Positions 9,417-18,586 of a stretch of DNA of 64,000 nt are shown here, piece after piece (position 1 is the first letter of the stretch; each line of letters begins with the position of its first letter). Position numbers and translations under genes: made by a program. Location of the stretch: NCBI GenBank assembly GCA_041689205.1, contig JBDNGQ010000209.1, positions 5,276 through 69,275 of the forward strand, written 5' to 3'. The notes beneath the pieces were generated by a model. The model saw only the letters and a program-made list of their open reading frames with translations, did not search any database and was not told where the DNA came from. The stretch comes from JAVVEG01 sp041689205 (GTDB lineage: Bacteria > Pseudomonadota > Gammaproteobacteria > Pseudomonadales > Pseudohongiellaceae).

Positions 9417-10754
9417 GTGCAGTCTGAACCCATTCAGCAGGTTGATTCGCTGCTGCACGCCAGATGGATCGTTCCCGTTGAGCCGAAGAACCAGATTCTC
9501 GAAGATCATTGCCTGGTAATCAATAAGGGTAAAATTGTCGCAATTGTTCCGCAACTACAAGCAACGGGATCTTTCTCATCCAACAATGAATTGCACCTTG
9601 ATAATCATGTGCTGATCCCAGGATTAGTTAATGCTCACGGGCATGCTGCTATGACTATGTTTCGAGGGTTCACCGATGACCTTGAACTGCATGACTGGCT
9701 TGAAAATCATATCTGGCCACTCGAGAACCGCTGGGTCAGTGAAGAATTTGTACTGCATGGGGCAAGACTTGCGATTGCTGAGATGATAAGAGGCGGTACA
9801 ACGTGTTTTGCAGATATGTACTTTTTTCCAGACGCCACTGCTCGTGCAGCCGTTCAGGCCAATATTCGCGTGCAGTTGGCAGCTCCGGTGCTGGATTTTC
9901 CTACTGCATGGGCAAATAATGCCGACGAGTACATTCACAAAGGCACGGTACTCCATGATCAGTATCGCAACAGTGAATTAATTGGCACAGCGTTTGGCCC
10001 GCATGCCCCTTACACGGTATCCGATGCCCCTTTGCGCAAAATAGCGATGCTGGCTGAGGAACTGGACCTGCCGGTGCATATGCATATTCACGAAACTACG
10101 CAGGAAGTCAGTGACGCAATTGCTGTCACGGGGAAACGTCCCTTGCAACGTCTCCATGAGCTTGGACTGCTTACTCCCCGACTGCTGTGCGTACATGCAA
10201 CCCAGCTGTTGGAAGAAGAAATACATCTGCTGGCGGAGAATGGTTGCAGTGTAGTGCATTGTCCTGAGTCAAATATGAAACTCGCCAGCGGCTTCTGTCC
10301 GGTTCAAAAATTATTGGATCATGGCATCAATGTCGCGCTGGGAACTGATGGTGCAGCCAGCAATAATGATCTGGACATGTTCTCAGAAATGCGTTCGGCT
10401 GCATTGCTGGGTAAAGCAGTAGCCGCTGATGCCACTGCAGTATCTGCAGCGACGGCACTGCAGATGGCGACACTGAATGGAGCAAGAGCATTAGGTCTTG
10501 GCGATGTTATTGGCAGCCTGGAAGCAGGCAAAGCCGCGGATATTATCGCCGTCAGACTTGATACTTTAAATAGTGCGCCGGTCTACAATGTGATATCACA
10601 ACTTGTCTACAGTACACAGGCAAGTCAGGTGAGCCATGTCTGGGTTGGCGGCCGTAAAGTACTAGACGAGGGCAAACTGACTACGATAAATATTCAGGTC
10701 TTGCAGGAACAGACAGAAAGCTGGCGCAATCGGATACTCTCTAATAAAGTCTGA
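9417..10754 (+). CDS. mtaD: TRZ/ATZ-family hydrolase, MTA/SAH deaminase type
   Basis: This amidohydrolase of about 445 residues has metal ligands in VNAHGHAAMTMFRG, MHIHET, a central CVHATQL and LGTDGAASNNDLD. It belongs to the family of 5-methylthioadenosine / S-adenosylhomocysteine deaminases. Pseudomonas has the orthologue between gyrA/mtnA and ubiG, the same order as here except that mtnA is absent. I prefer the GTG at 9417: GGAGG at 9404-9408 sits 8 nt before it, whereas the upstream in-frame ATG at 9402 overlaps that ribosome-binding site. The exact substrate is inferred from family and synteny. Confidence 0.85.
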   Translation: MQSEPIQQVDSLLHARWIVPVEPKNQILEDHCLVINKGKIVAIVPQLQATGSFSSNNELHLDNHVLIPGLVNAHGHAAMTMFRGFTDDLELHDWLENHIWPLENRWVSEEFVLHGARLAIAEMIRGGTTCFADMYFFPDATARAAVQANIRVQLAAPVLDFPTAWANNADEYIHKGTVLHDQYRNSELIGTAFGPHAPYTVSDAPLRKIAMLAEELDLPVHMHIHETTQEVSDAIAVTGKRPLQRLHELGLLTPRLLCVHATQLLEEEIHLLAENGCSVVHCPESNMKLASGFCPVQKLLDHGINVALGTDGAASNNDLDMFSEMRSAALLGKAVAADATAVSAATALQMATLNGARALGLGDVIGSLEAGKAADIIAVRLDTLNSAPVYNVISQLVYSTQASQVSHVWVGGRKVLDEGKLTTINIQVLQEQTESWRNRILSNKV

Positions 10755-10796
10755 TCAACGATATTATTCAGACTTATTGTGCAAAAGGCAGATACC

Positions 10797-11519
10797 ATGA
10801 ACGAAGATACAAACATTGATCAGGCTGAAATTCGCAAATTTGAAGCTCTCGCAGCGCGCTGGTGGGATCCGAATAGCGAGTTCCGTCCTCTGCATGAGAT
10901 TAACCCTCTGCGTATGGGTTTTATCAATCGCAAGATCAACCCTGCCGGAAAGAAAATCGTGGATATTGGCTGTGGCGGCGGCATTTTGAGCGAAGCACTG
11001 GCTCGTCAAGGTGCTCAGGTTACGGCTATCGATCTGGCAAATGCCTCTTTAACGGTGGCCAGACTGCATCAACTCGAGAGCGGTCTGGATATTAATTATC
11101 GAAAAATATCTGCCGAGTCATTGGCCCAGGAAGAAGCCGGCACTTACGATATAGTTACCTGTCTGGAAATGCTTGAACATGTCCCCGACCCTGCGGCGAT
11201 ATTGCATGCTTGCGCCACCTTGCTTAAACCAGGAGGCCATCTTTTCTGCTCAACGATTAACCGGAATCCGAAAGCCTATTTGTTTGCTGTGCTGGGTGCA
11301 GAATACGTACTTAATCTGTTACCAAAAGGGACTCATGACTACAAACGCTTTATCAAACCATCTGAGCTCTCGGCATGGTGCCGACATGAATCGTTTGAGC
11401 AGGGCGAAATAATTGGTTTGGGATACAATCCGTTCAGCAAGCAATATGCGCTGCAGAAGAATATCGATGTCAATTATTTTGCTCATTTCATCAAGCCTGA
11501 ATTGAGACCGGCAGCTTGA
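10797..11519 (+). CDS. ubiG: Ubiquinone biosynthesis O-methyltransferase
   Basis: This class I SAM methyltransferase of about 240 residues starts MNEDTNIDQAEIRKFEALA. It has the UbiG-specific ARWWDP motif and the SAM-binding VDIGCGGGILSEALA near residues 50-64, then CLEMLEHVPDP. It performs both O-methylations of ubiquinone synthesis at the inner membrane. The ATG at 10797 has AAGG just upstream; a GTG 18 nt earlier is an alternative. It sits between the mtaD-like gene and the mupP-like phosphatase, as in Pseudomonas. Confidence 0.95.
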   Translation: MNEDTNIDQAEIRKFEALAARWWDPNSEFRPLHEINPLRMGFINRKINPAGKKIVDIGCGGGILSEALARQGAQVTAIDLANASLTVARLHQLESGLDINYRKISAESLAQEEAGTYDIVTCLEMLEHVPDPAAILHACATLLKPGGHLFCSTINRNPKAYLFAVLGAEYVLNLLPKGTHDYKRFIKPSELSAWCRHESFEQGEIIGLGYNPFSKQYALQKNIDVNYFAHFIKPELRPAA

Positions 11520-11521
11520 TT

Positions 11522-12211
11522 ATGATACAGCCGGACCGTGTGCAAACCATGTTGTTCGATATGGACGGCACCCTGATTGATACTGCTGCCGACTTCGTTT
11601 ACGTGCTTGAACAATTATGTATTGAGAATAATCGTCCGGCTCCGGCTCAGATTGATATCCATCAAACGGTCTCCAATGGTGCGAAGGCGCTGGTGCAACT
11701 GGCCTTTGGGTTTGATTCCGAAGATCCTCAGTGCGGTTTGCTGCACCAGCGATTGCTGGAAATCTACGCTGAGCAGATTAAGTCGACACGCGCTGTGTTG
11801 TATCCTGGGATGCAGGAATTACTGCAATATCTACAACAGGCTGGCATTTCCTGGGGAATAGTTACCAATAAACCCGAGGCTTACAGCATTACACTGCTTG
11901 AACAGCTAAAGCTGGACAAAGTCTGCGACGTATTGATCTGTCCAGAACATGTACGGTTTACCAAACCTCACCCGGAACCGGTTTTGCTGGCTCTCAGTAA
12001 ACTGAAACAGTCGGCAGCTGTCGGTGTTTACGTCGGCGATCATCCTCGCGATATTGAATCAGGCCGTCTGGCCGGCATATTTACGATAGCGGCAGCCTAC
12101 GGTTATCTGTCAATCAATCCACCAGTGGACAGCTGGGGAGCCGATATGGTTGTCAATTCTGCAACTGAAATTACTGCATGGCTGTCTGGCAGGCTGCCTG
12201 CCATCCCATAA
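11522..12211 (+). CDS. mupP: HAD phosphatase, MupP/Gph type
   Basis: This HAD-superfamily phosphatase of about 229 residues has motif I LFDMDGTLIDTA at the N-terminus, motif II in VTNKPEAY, and the later FTKPHPEP and VGDHPRDIESGRLAG. By domain alone it would be called phosphoglycolate phosphatase (Gph). Its place directly between ubiG and yciK matches Pseudomonas PA3172 (mupP), the N-acetylmuramate-6-phosphate phosphatase of cell-wall recycling, so I favour MupP. The start is the ATG 2 nt after the ubiG stop; an in-frame TTG 6 nt upstream is the alternative. Confidence 0.8.
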   Translation: MIQPDRVQTMLFDMDGTLIDTAADFVYVLEQLCIENNRPAPAQIDIHQTVSNGAKALVQLAFGFDSEDPQCGLLHQRLLEIYAEQIKSTRAVLYPGMQELLQYLQQAGISWGIVTNKPEAYSITLLEQLKLDKVCDVLICPEHVRFTKPHPEPVLLALSKLKQSAAVGVYVGDHPRDIESGRLAGIFTIAAAYGYLSINPPVDSWGADMVVNSATEITAWLSGRLPAIP

Positions 12212-12254
12212 ACAACGCCGCCGCTATAATCAAGAAACTCTTAATGGAAAAAAC

Positions 12255-12998
12255 ATGAAAAACTATAAAGCCCCTTCCGATCTGCTGAAAGATCGAACGA
12301 TTCTTGTTACCGGTGCCGGAGATGGCATTGGTAAAGCCGCAGCACTGGCTTTTGCGAAACACGGTGCCACTGTCATCCTGCTGGGCCGCACCCAGGGTAA
12401 ACTCGAACAGATCTATGATGAGATTAAGATTGCTCAGGCACCTGAGGCAATTATTCATCCTCTGGACCTGGCTACAGCGGGTAACGAAGATTATGCTGCG
12501 CTGGCTGTCTCTATCAGCGAGCAATTTGGAGGACTGGATGGCTTATTGCATAGCGCTGCCCTGCTGGGCCCACGCACCCCGATCCAATACTATCCGGCCG
12601 AAGCCTGGGCAAAATTGATGCAGGTGAATGTTACCGCCTGCTTTCAATTGACACGGGCACTATTACCCGCACTGATGACATCTGATCAGGGAAGAATTCT
12701 GTTTACTTCGTCCAGCGTAGGAAGACACGGTCGCGCTTACTGGGGCGGTTATGCGGTCAGCAAGTTTGCTGTTGAAGGTTTGATGCAGGTGCTTGCAGAT
12801 GAGTTACGCGATACCAGTAATGTCCGCGTAAACAGCATCAATCCGGGAGCTACCCGCACTGCAATGAGAAAGGAGGCCTATCCGGCTGAAGACCCCGTCA
12901 CCCTGCCAACTCCGGAATCACTGATGCCCGCCTATCTTTATCTGATGGGCAGCGAGAGCACTGAAGTGCATGGACAGGCTCTCGATATCCAGAACTGA
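12255..12998 (+). CDS. yciK: SDR-family oxidoreductase YciK
   Basis: This short-chain dehydrogenase of about 247 residues has the NAD(P) motif TGAGDGIGKAAA near residues 17-28, the catalytic serine in TSSSVGRHGRAYW and the YAVSK active-site pair. The C-terminal INPGATRTAMR is typical of YciK. The physiological substrate is unknown. The correct start is MKNYKAPSDLLKDRTILVTG at 12255; longer in-frame readings run into mupP. It completes the ubiG-mupP-yciK block and faces the convergent rluB gene across 49 bp. Confidence 0.9.
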   Translation: MKNYKAPSDLLKDRTILVTGAGDGIGKAAALAFAKHGATVILLGRTQGKLEQIYDEIKIAQAPEAIIHPLDLATAGNEDYAALAVSISEQFGGLDGLLHSAALLGPRTPIQYYPAEAWAKLMQVNVTACFQLTRALLPALMTSDQGRILFTSSSVGRHGRAYWGGYAVSKFAVEGLMQVLADELRDTSNVRVNSINPGATRTAMRKEAYPAEDPVTLPTPESLMPAYLYLMGSESTEVHGQALDIQN

Positions 12999-13047
12999 TT
13001 TAAAACAATTAACCGGGGGCATCCAGTCCTATTTAATTACTGTGCGA

Positions 13048-13830
13048 TTAACTGCGCCGCGCTGGGACCAGGACTTTCTGTCTGCTGCGAGGAGGCAGGC
13101 CAGCCGCAGCATATAAAAGATTTATTTCTTGCAAAGGCAGCTCATACAGTTGCCCCTTCTTGATTCTGCTTGGTATAAACATAGGGCCATACCTGACTCG
13201 CTTCAGACGGCTTACAGTGACACCCTGAGACTCCCACAGACGCCGCACTTCTCGATTACGGCCCTCCATGATGACTACATGGTACCAGCGGTTACTTGCT
13301 TCACCTGCGAAAAATTGGACGTCTGTGAAGCGGCAAAGATTGTCCTCAATCATCACCCCCTGCAGCATCGCATTTATCATTTCCTGAGTGACATCACCAC
13401 GCACCCGAACGGCATATTCCCGATCCACATTGGACGATGGATGCATCAACTTATTGGCTAATTCACCATCAGTAGTAAACAACAAAAGTCCGCTGGTATT
13501 CATATCGAGGCGGCCAATCGCGACCCAGCGGCCATGCTTTATAGATGGCAGTTTATCGAACACAGTTGGTCGACCCTCGGGGTCTTTGCGGGTGCTTACT
13601 TCACCTTCAGGCTTATTGTATAAAACCACCCTTGCCTGCTCAGAGGCAGCCGTTGGAGGGCTTACTTTTTTGCCATCTACTATCAATTTGTCGTCAGCAC
13701 TTACGCGATCACCAAGGGTGGCGATTTTGCCATTGATTTTCACTCGCCCCTGTTTAATCCAGTCCTCCAGTTCGCGCCTTGAACCAAAACCAGCCCTGGC
13801 AAGTACTTTCTGTAATTTCTCATCGGTCAC
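13048..13830 (-). CDS. rluB: 23S rRNA pseudouridine synthase RluB
   Basis: This 260-residue RsuA/RluB-family enzyme has an N-terminal S4 RNA-binding domain (about residues 3-60: EKLQKVLARAGFGSRRELE) and a catalytic domain with the aspartate in GRLDMNTSGLLLFT. It ends with RNREVRRLWESQG. RluB makes the pseudouridine at position 2605 (E. coli numbering) of 23S rRNA. Its start overlaps the scpB end by 11 nt; scpA-scpB-rluB is a recurrent cluster. It is shorter than many RluB proteins, which carry a long basic tail. Confidence 0.93.
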   Translation of the reverse strand: MTDEKLQKVLARAGFGSRRELEDWIKQGRVKINGKIATLGDRVSADDKLIVDGKKVSPPTAASEQARVVLYNKPEGEVSTRKDPEGRPTVFDKLPSIKHGRWVAIGRLDMNTSGLLLFTTDGELANKLMHPSSNVDREYAVRVRGDVTQEMINAMLQGVMIEDNLCRFTDVQFFAGEASNRWYHVVIMEGRNREVRRLWESQGVTVSRLKRVRYGPMFIPSRIKKGQLYELPLQEINLLYAAAGLPPRSRQKVLVPARRS

Positions 13831-14683
13831 TGTTATTTTCTTCCTGCGTACTTTCTATTAGGGAGGGTTTTGCGGATGGCGGGATGCTCCCTTTGAGAGC
13901 AGAGCTTATACCCAGTATTTCATCCAGCGGACGCCGAGCCAGCGCCATCGCTTCCTGTTCATCTGGATAATCGCCTTCGTTTGCTGAATCGCTGAATTCA
14001 TCGTCCGTCTCGGCTGTTAACTCCGCCTCGGAAGGCAGATCCAGTACGCGCATATCTCCCAGCACATCCTCAAGCTCCAGCTCTCGGTTGAGTTGATCCA
14101 GATCGCGAATTTCTGAAAGCGGTGGAAGTTGCTGAAGACTTTTTAAATCAAAATAGTCAAGAAACTGCCTGGTGGTCGCAAACATTGCAGGCCTGCCGGG
14201 CACATCGCGATGACCAACTACTCTGATCCACTCACGATCCAGTAATGTCCTGATAATAGTAGAGCTGACCCCCACCCCGCGAATCTCTTCAATATCACCT
14301 CGGGTGATCGGTTGACGGTAAGCAATTAAAGCCAAAGTTTCCAATAATGCACGGGTATATCGCTGCGGTCTCTCCTCCCACAGCCGGCTCACCCATGCGC
14401 TGAGCTCCTGCTTTACCTGAAAGCGGAAGCCGGAGGCTATTTCTTTTAACTCAAAGCCTCTTTGCTCGCAATCCATCGCGATAGCAGCAAAAACTTCTTT
14501 CAGTACTGCGGGTTCGGGTCTCTCTTGCTCAAGAAAAAGCTCAGCGACATCAGCCACAGACAAAGGTTTGCCTGCGGCCATTAACAAGCCTTCTACGATC
14601 CTCTTGAGCTGGTCTTTCTCAATGGGGACTGCCACCATATCCGTCACAGGAGCCTCAAGGTCGTGAACTTGTGCATCGTTCAT
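13820..14683 (-). CDS. scpB: Segregation and condensation protein B
   Basis: This 287-residue protein has two winged-helix domains typical of ScpB (LKRIVEGLLMAAGKPLSVADV near the N-terminus; TLALIAYRQPITRGDIEEIRG centrally). The tail is long and acidic. ScpB dimers bind the kleisin ScpA and the SMC ATPase to condense chromosomes. The start overlaps the scpA stop by an ATGA. No smc gene is in the window. Confidence 0.94.
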   Translation of the reverse strand: MNDAQVHDLEAPVTDMVAVPIEKDQLKRIVEGLLMAAGKPLSVADVAELFLEQERPEPAVLKEVFAAIAMDCEQRGFELKEIASGFRFQVKQELSAWVSRLWEERPQRYTRALLETLALIAYRQPITRGDIEEIRGVGVSSTIIRTLLDREWIRVVGHRDVPGRPAMFATTRQFLDYFDLKSLQQLPPLSEIRDLDQLNRELELEDVLGDMRVLDLPSEAELTAETDDEFSDSANEGDYPDEQEAMALARRPLDEILGISSALKGSIPPSAKPSLIESTQEENNSDR

Positions 14684-15552
14684 TCGCTGCGTGCCTTTAA
14701 ATGTATAGGGCCAAATGCCTCAGTTTGAATTATTTCAATCAGAGAATCCTTCAGCAGTTCCATAACTGCAAGGAAAGTCACAACCACACCAAGACGCCCC
14801 TCTTCCCTCATCAACAGCGACACCAGAGGTATAAAACGCTGTGATGACAGGCGTACCAGAATCTCTGACATCTTCTCGCGCGTAGACAGCGTTTCACGCT
14901 GAATATGATGGTGCTCGAACCTATCTGCCCGTCTTAAAACACTTGCTAAGGCAATCAGTATTTCTTCAAGCTCAACTACCGGATCGGGCGTATAACGTTC
15001 CAATTCCGGCGCTGCTGCTTGAACCAGAAACAAATCCCTTTCCAGACGCGGTAATGCATCTATATCTTCTGCTGCTTTTTTATACCGTTCATATTCCTGC
15101 AGACGCCTGATCAGCTGTGCGCGAGGGTCTTCTTCGTCCTCAGCTTCGACACTACTGCGCGGTAATAACATCCGCGATTTGATTTCAGCCAGCATGGCTG
15201 CCATCACCAGGTATTCGGCGGCCAGTTCAAACTGATGAGACTCCATCAAATCGACATAAGCCATGTATTGAGAGGTGATTTGAGAGACATCTATTTCCAG
15301 AATATCTATGTTCTGTCGTTTGATCAGATATAACAACAGATCCAGCGGTCCTTCAAATGCTTCAAGAAACACCTCGAGGGCATCCGGGGGAATATACAGA
15401 TCCTGTGGCAATTGCGTCATCGCTTTGCCGGCAATATAAGCAAAAGGCATTTCCTGCTGAGCTAACTGCTCCAGCGGTTTTGCCCTGCTTGTCTCTACAG
15501 TCGGTTCAGCGCTCACCTCAACGGTACCCCAATCCCATTGCGTCTCTGACAT
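14680..15552 (-). CDS. scpA: Segregation and condensation protein A
   Basis: This kleisin of about 290 residues has the ScpA core FEGPLDLLLYLIKRQNIDI, followed by YLVMAAMLAEIKSRMLLP, and a C-terminal winged helix (VVTFLAVMELLKDS). I start it at MSETQWDW (15552). That makes it overlap the 3' end of trpS by 35 nt, and longer readings only add residues antisense in sense to nothing recognisable. About 60 residues precede the kleisin core, which is long for the family. It partners ScpB, encoded immediately downstream. Confidence 0.9.
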   Translation of the reverse strand: MSETQWDWGTVEVSAEPTVETSRAKPLEQLAQQEMPFAYIAGKAMTQLPQDLYIPPDALEVFLEAFEGPLDLLLYLIKRQNIDILEIDVSQITSQYMAYVDLMESHQFELAAEYLVMAAMLAEIKSRMLLPRSSVEAEDEEDPRAQLIRRLQEYERYKKAAEDIDALPRLERDLFLVQAAAPELERYTPDPVVELEEILIALASVLRRADRFEHHHIQRETLSTREKMSEILVRLSSQRFIPLVSLLMREEGRLGVVVTFLAVMELLKDSLIEIIQTEAFGPIHLKARSE

Positions 15553-16732
15553 CCTGCAGAGTCTCCCGGGCTGATTCCCTTGCCACTTCAACGCCTTCAG
15601 CTAGTATCGATCTGACCATATCCGGGTCTTTTTCGTATTGTTTCGCCTGCTCCTGAATAGGTTCTAACTCTTTGATTATCGTGTCAATAACCGGTCGTTT
15701 GCATTCCAGACAACCAATTCCGGCGCTGCGGCAACCGGCATTCACCCATTCTTTGGTGCTCTCGTCCGAATATACTTCATGCAACTGCCATACCGGACAT
15801 TTTTGTGGATCACCCGGATCTGTCAGCCGCACCCGTGCAGGATCGGTAGGCATGGTTGCGATTTTCTTTTCAATCAACTCCAGAGGTTCGCGCAGACTGA
15901 TGGTGTTATCGTAGGACTTGGACATTTTTTGCCCATCAAGGCCAGGCATTTTCGCGGCAGGTGTCAGCAACGCCTGCGGTTCCGCCAGAATCATTTTTCC
16001 GCTGCCTTCCAGATAACCCCAAAGTCGCTCGCGATCACCCAGGGAAATATTCTGCTGTTCCTGCAGCAATGCTTTTGCCCGTTCCAGCGCATCCTGATCT
16101 CCCTGCTGCTGGTATCCGGTTCTCAATGAACTGTACAAGCGCGCAGTTTTTTTGCCCATCTTCTTGATAGCAGCCTGAACATTTTCTTCAAAGTCGGGTT
16201 CTCTACCATAAAGATGATTAAAACGACGCGCAACTTCCCGTGTTAATTCCACGTGCGCCACCTGGTCTGCGCCTACGGGAACCATACCGGCACGATAGAT
16301 CAGAATATCCGCACTCTGCAGCAAGGGGTATCCTAAAAATCCGTAGGTCTCCAAGTCTCTTTCCCGTAGTTTTTCCTGTTGATCTTTATAGCTGGGGACA
16401 CGTTCGAGCCAACCCAGAGGTGTCATCATCGACAGTAATAGATGCAACTCAGCATGCTCAGGGACGCGGGACTGGATAAAAAGGGAAGCCGAACCGGGAT
16501 TTACACCAACAGCTAGCCAGTCGATGACCATATCGAGGACGTATTCTTCAAGTATCTGCGGAGAAGCATAATGTGTGGTCAACGCATGCCAATCGGCAAC
16601 AAAGAAAAAACATTCATATTCATGCTGGAGTTTCACCCAATTTTTGAGCACACCATGATAATGCCCAAGATGCAGACGTCCGGTGGGGCGCATCCCTGAT
16701 AAAACCCGATGCTGTGAATTGACAGTGGACAA
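15518..16732 (-). CDS. trpS: Tryptophanyl-tRNA synthetase with cysteine cluster motif
   Basis: This class I synthetase of about 404 residues has HLGHYHG (HIGH motif) in SGMRPTGRLHLGHYHG and KMSKS in GQKMSKSYDNT. It charges tRNA-Trp. I prefer the TTG at 16732 because GGAG lies 7 nt upstream; a GTG at 16768 opens a longer frame with no good ribosome-binding site. After KMSKS there are four cysteines spaced C-x21-C-x6-C-x2-C. That is nearly the C-x22-C-x6-C-x2-C pattern that holds a [4Fe-4S] cluster in Thermotoga TrpRS. The gene is followed by scpA. Confidence 0.94.
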   Translation of the reverse strand: MSTVNSQHRVLSGMRPTGRLHLGHYHGVLKNWVKLQHEYECFFFVADWHALTTHYASPQILEEYVLDMVIDWLAVGVNPGSASLFIQSRVPEHAELHLLLSMMTPLGWLERVPSYKDQQEKLRERDLETYGFLGYPLLQSADILIYRAGMVPVGADQVAHVELTREVARRFNHLYGREPDFEENVQAAIKKMGKKTARLYSSLRTGYQQQGDQDALERAKALLQEQQNISLGDRERLWGYLEGSGKMILAEPQALLTPAAKMPGLDGQKMSKSYDNTISLREPLELIEKKIATMPTDPARVRLTDPGDPQKCPVWQLHEVYSDESTKEWVNAGCRSAGIGCLECKRPVIDTIIKELEPIQEQAKQYEKDPDMVRSILAEGVEVARESARETLQDVRDAMGLGYR

Positions 16733-16882
16733 CGTATAACTCCAGTATTCTTGTTGAATATAGGCCACTCCATCACGGATTGGCCGGAAAGGGCCGCATT
16801 ATCTCAGATGAAAAGAGTGAATACGAAGAATTTTTAGCCACCCTGTTAAAAGGGCCGGAGCTGAAACACCCGCACCGCAGAC

Positions 16883-17503
16883 TTATCGAAAGGGTTCAGA
16901 ATCACCTTTGCCTTCGCGCAGCAGTTTTGGTTTACCATCGACCAGGTCCACCACGGTTGTGGCTGTCAGGCCACAGGCTTCGCTTTCAATAATCAGATCA
17001 ACCAGGTTTCCCATTCGTTCCTGGATTTCGTAAACCTCAGAGAGCGGATTTTCGTCGCCAGGGAGAATCAGGCTGGTACTCATTATCGGTTCTCCTACTT
17101 CCTGTAACAGTGCTTGAGTTACCCGATTATCGGGAATGCGCAAACCTATAGTCTTGCGTTTAGGATGCATCAGACGACGTGGCACTTCCGCCGTCGCTGA
17201 CAAAATGAAAGTATAGGGACCGGGGGTATATGCTTTGAGCAGGCGATAAGCGCTGTTGCTCACTTTTGCATAGATGGATATCGAAGAAAGATCTGCGCAC
17301 ATCAGCGTAAAATTATGTCTGTCATCCAATTGCCTGATCCGACGAATTCTTTCCAACGCGGATTTGTCGCCTATATGACAGGCCAGCGCATAAGTAGAGT
17401 CGGTGGGATAAATGATAACTCCTCCAGAAAGCAAAATAGCTGCCGCCTGCTTGATCAGGCGTGGTTCTGGATTCTGAGGATGAATGTGGAAACACTGAGC
17501 CAT
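16883..17503 (-). CDS. yciO: Sua5/YciO/YrdC-family protein
   Basis: This 206-residue protein has the family fold marked by YPTDSTYALAC near residues 36-46, RHNFTLMC, the KRKTIGLRIPDN element and MSTSLILPGDE. It resembles the YciO branch rather than TsaC, so a threonylcarbamoyl-adenylate synthase role is possible but unproven. It is the first gene of the minus-strand cluster with trpS and scpAB. In Pseudomonas the same neighbourhood also has a PHP-domain gene, which is absent here. Confidence 0.85.
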   Translation of the reverse strand: MAQCFHIHPQNPEPRLIKQAAAILLSGGVIIYPTDSTYALACHIGDKSALERIRRIRQLDDRHNFTLMCADLSSISIYAKVSNSAYRLLKAYTPGPYTFILSATAEVPRRLMHPKRKTIGLRIPDNRVTQALLQEVGEPIMSTSLILPGDENPLSEVYEIQERMGNLVDLIIESEACGLTATTVVDLVDGKPKLLREGKGDSEPFR

Positions 17504-17651
17504 TAGAGGTATCGTAGTCCGTTTTTAAAATTGGAATTAAGCACGCGGCACACAATAACAGGCTGCGACCGGCAAGTCGATTGCTGACATCCGCAACGGC
17601 GCTGCTGGAACAAAGATTATCTATTCATCAGTCAAAAACAAAGGATCAGAA

Positions 17652-17951
17652 ATGCTCTATGCAATCATCAGTGAAGACGTCGCTAACAGTCTGCCATTGC
17701 GGATTACTGTTAGATCGGCACATCTTAAGCGTGTTCAAAAATTAGTCGACGAGGGACGCCTGATTATAGCCGGCCCACATCCTGCTATCGACAGCAATGA
17801 ACCAGCAGCGGCCGGTTTTACCGGCAGTCTGATCATCGCGGAATTTGCATCACTGGCGGCAGCACAATTATGGGCTGATGCTGACCCTTATTTGGAAGCT
17901 GGTGTTTATCAAAAAGTTGTGGTGAAGCCATTTAAGCAGGTGATGCCTTGA
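17652..17951 (+). CDS. yciI: YciI family protein
   Basis: This 99-residue protein has the YciI pattern: an N-terminal YAIISEDV strand, RxxHLKRVQKLVDEGRLIIAGP in the middle and EAGVYQKVVVKPFKQVM at the end. The ferredoxin-like fold family has a conserved His (about residue 24), and its biochemical role is unclear. The ATG has AAGGA 8 nt upstream. It runs convergently with the cyclophilin gene, 8 bp away. Confidence 0.88.
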   Translation: MLYAIISEDVANSLPLRITVRSAHLKRVQKLVDEGRLIIAGPHPAIDSNEPAAAGFTGSLIIAEFASLAAAQLWADADPYLEAGVYQKVVVKPFKQVMP

Positions 17952-17959
17952 GAGCCCGC

Positions 17960-18586
17960 TTATTCCTGCAAAACTTCCTGCAATTCAGATGTCACGGGCT
18001 TCAGATCAGGAAACCCGACATCGAGGGTCTCATTCCAGATTTTCAATTCTCCGCGTTTTCGCCGCATCAGAGCAGAAGTATCACCACTGATAGTGACACT
18101 TTGAATCACATCATTGCGGCTGATTGAATTGACTACCTCCTGCCCCTTCACCACCCGGCCGAATACGGAATGCTTGCCATCAAGATGGGGTGCTGGCACA
18201 TGAGTGATGAAGAACTGGCTGCCATCTGTTCCGGGGCCACTGTTCGCGGTAGATAAAATTCCAGCACGATTATGACGCAGTGTTAACTCACCGCTGAAAC
18301 GATAACCAGGACTGCCGGTACCGGTGCCCAGGGGATCGCCGCCCTGAATCATAAAGTTGCGCTCTACTCGATGAAATTTCAAACCATCGTAAAAACCGCG
18401 CTGCGCGAGATTCACAAAATTCGCCACGGAGGTGGGAGCCAATTGCTCATTGAAGGAAATTTCGATATCACCTTTGTTGGTCTTTATCAGAGCACCCAGG
18501 TTCTGAGCCAGGGCAACAGGTGACAGTAGCATCCACGCAAGAATAAACAGGAAGGTTGGTTTTTTCTTTTTAAATGAACTCATCAT
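17960..18586 (-). CDS. ppiA: Periplasmic peptidyl-prolyl isomerase, cyclophilin type
   Basis: This 208-residue protein has a signal peptide (basic KKKK start, hydrophobic core, cleavage near ALA-QN at about residue 28) and a complete bacterial cyclophilin domain: GLKFHRVERNFMIQGGD with catalytic Arg, GSQFFITH and HLDGKHSVFGRVV. It should catalyse proline cis-trans isomerisation in the periplasm. About 45 residues follow the usual domain end and look acidic/basic mixed. The start overlaps the xthA stop by an ATGA. Confidence 0.9.
   Translation of the reverse strand: MMSSFKKKKPTFLFILAWMLLSPVALAQNLGALIKTNKGDIEISFNEQLAPTSVANFVNLAQRGFYDGLKFHRVERNFMIQGGDPLGTGTGSPGYRFSGELTLRHNRAGILSTANSGPGTDGSQFFITHVPAPHLDGKHSVFGRVVKGQEVVNSISRNDVIQSVTISGDTSALMRRKRGELKIWNETLDVGFPDLKPVTSELQEVLQE

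Noticed and set aside
16780..16992. Plus-strand ORF with a plausible-looking first 35 residues, between trpS and yciO
   Set aside because: Half of it is antisense to yciO, it starts with TTG, and no family is recognised.
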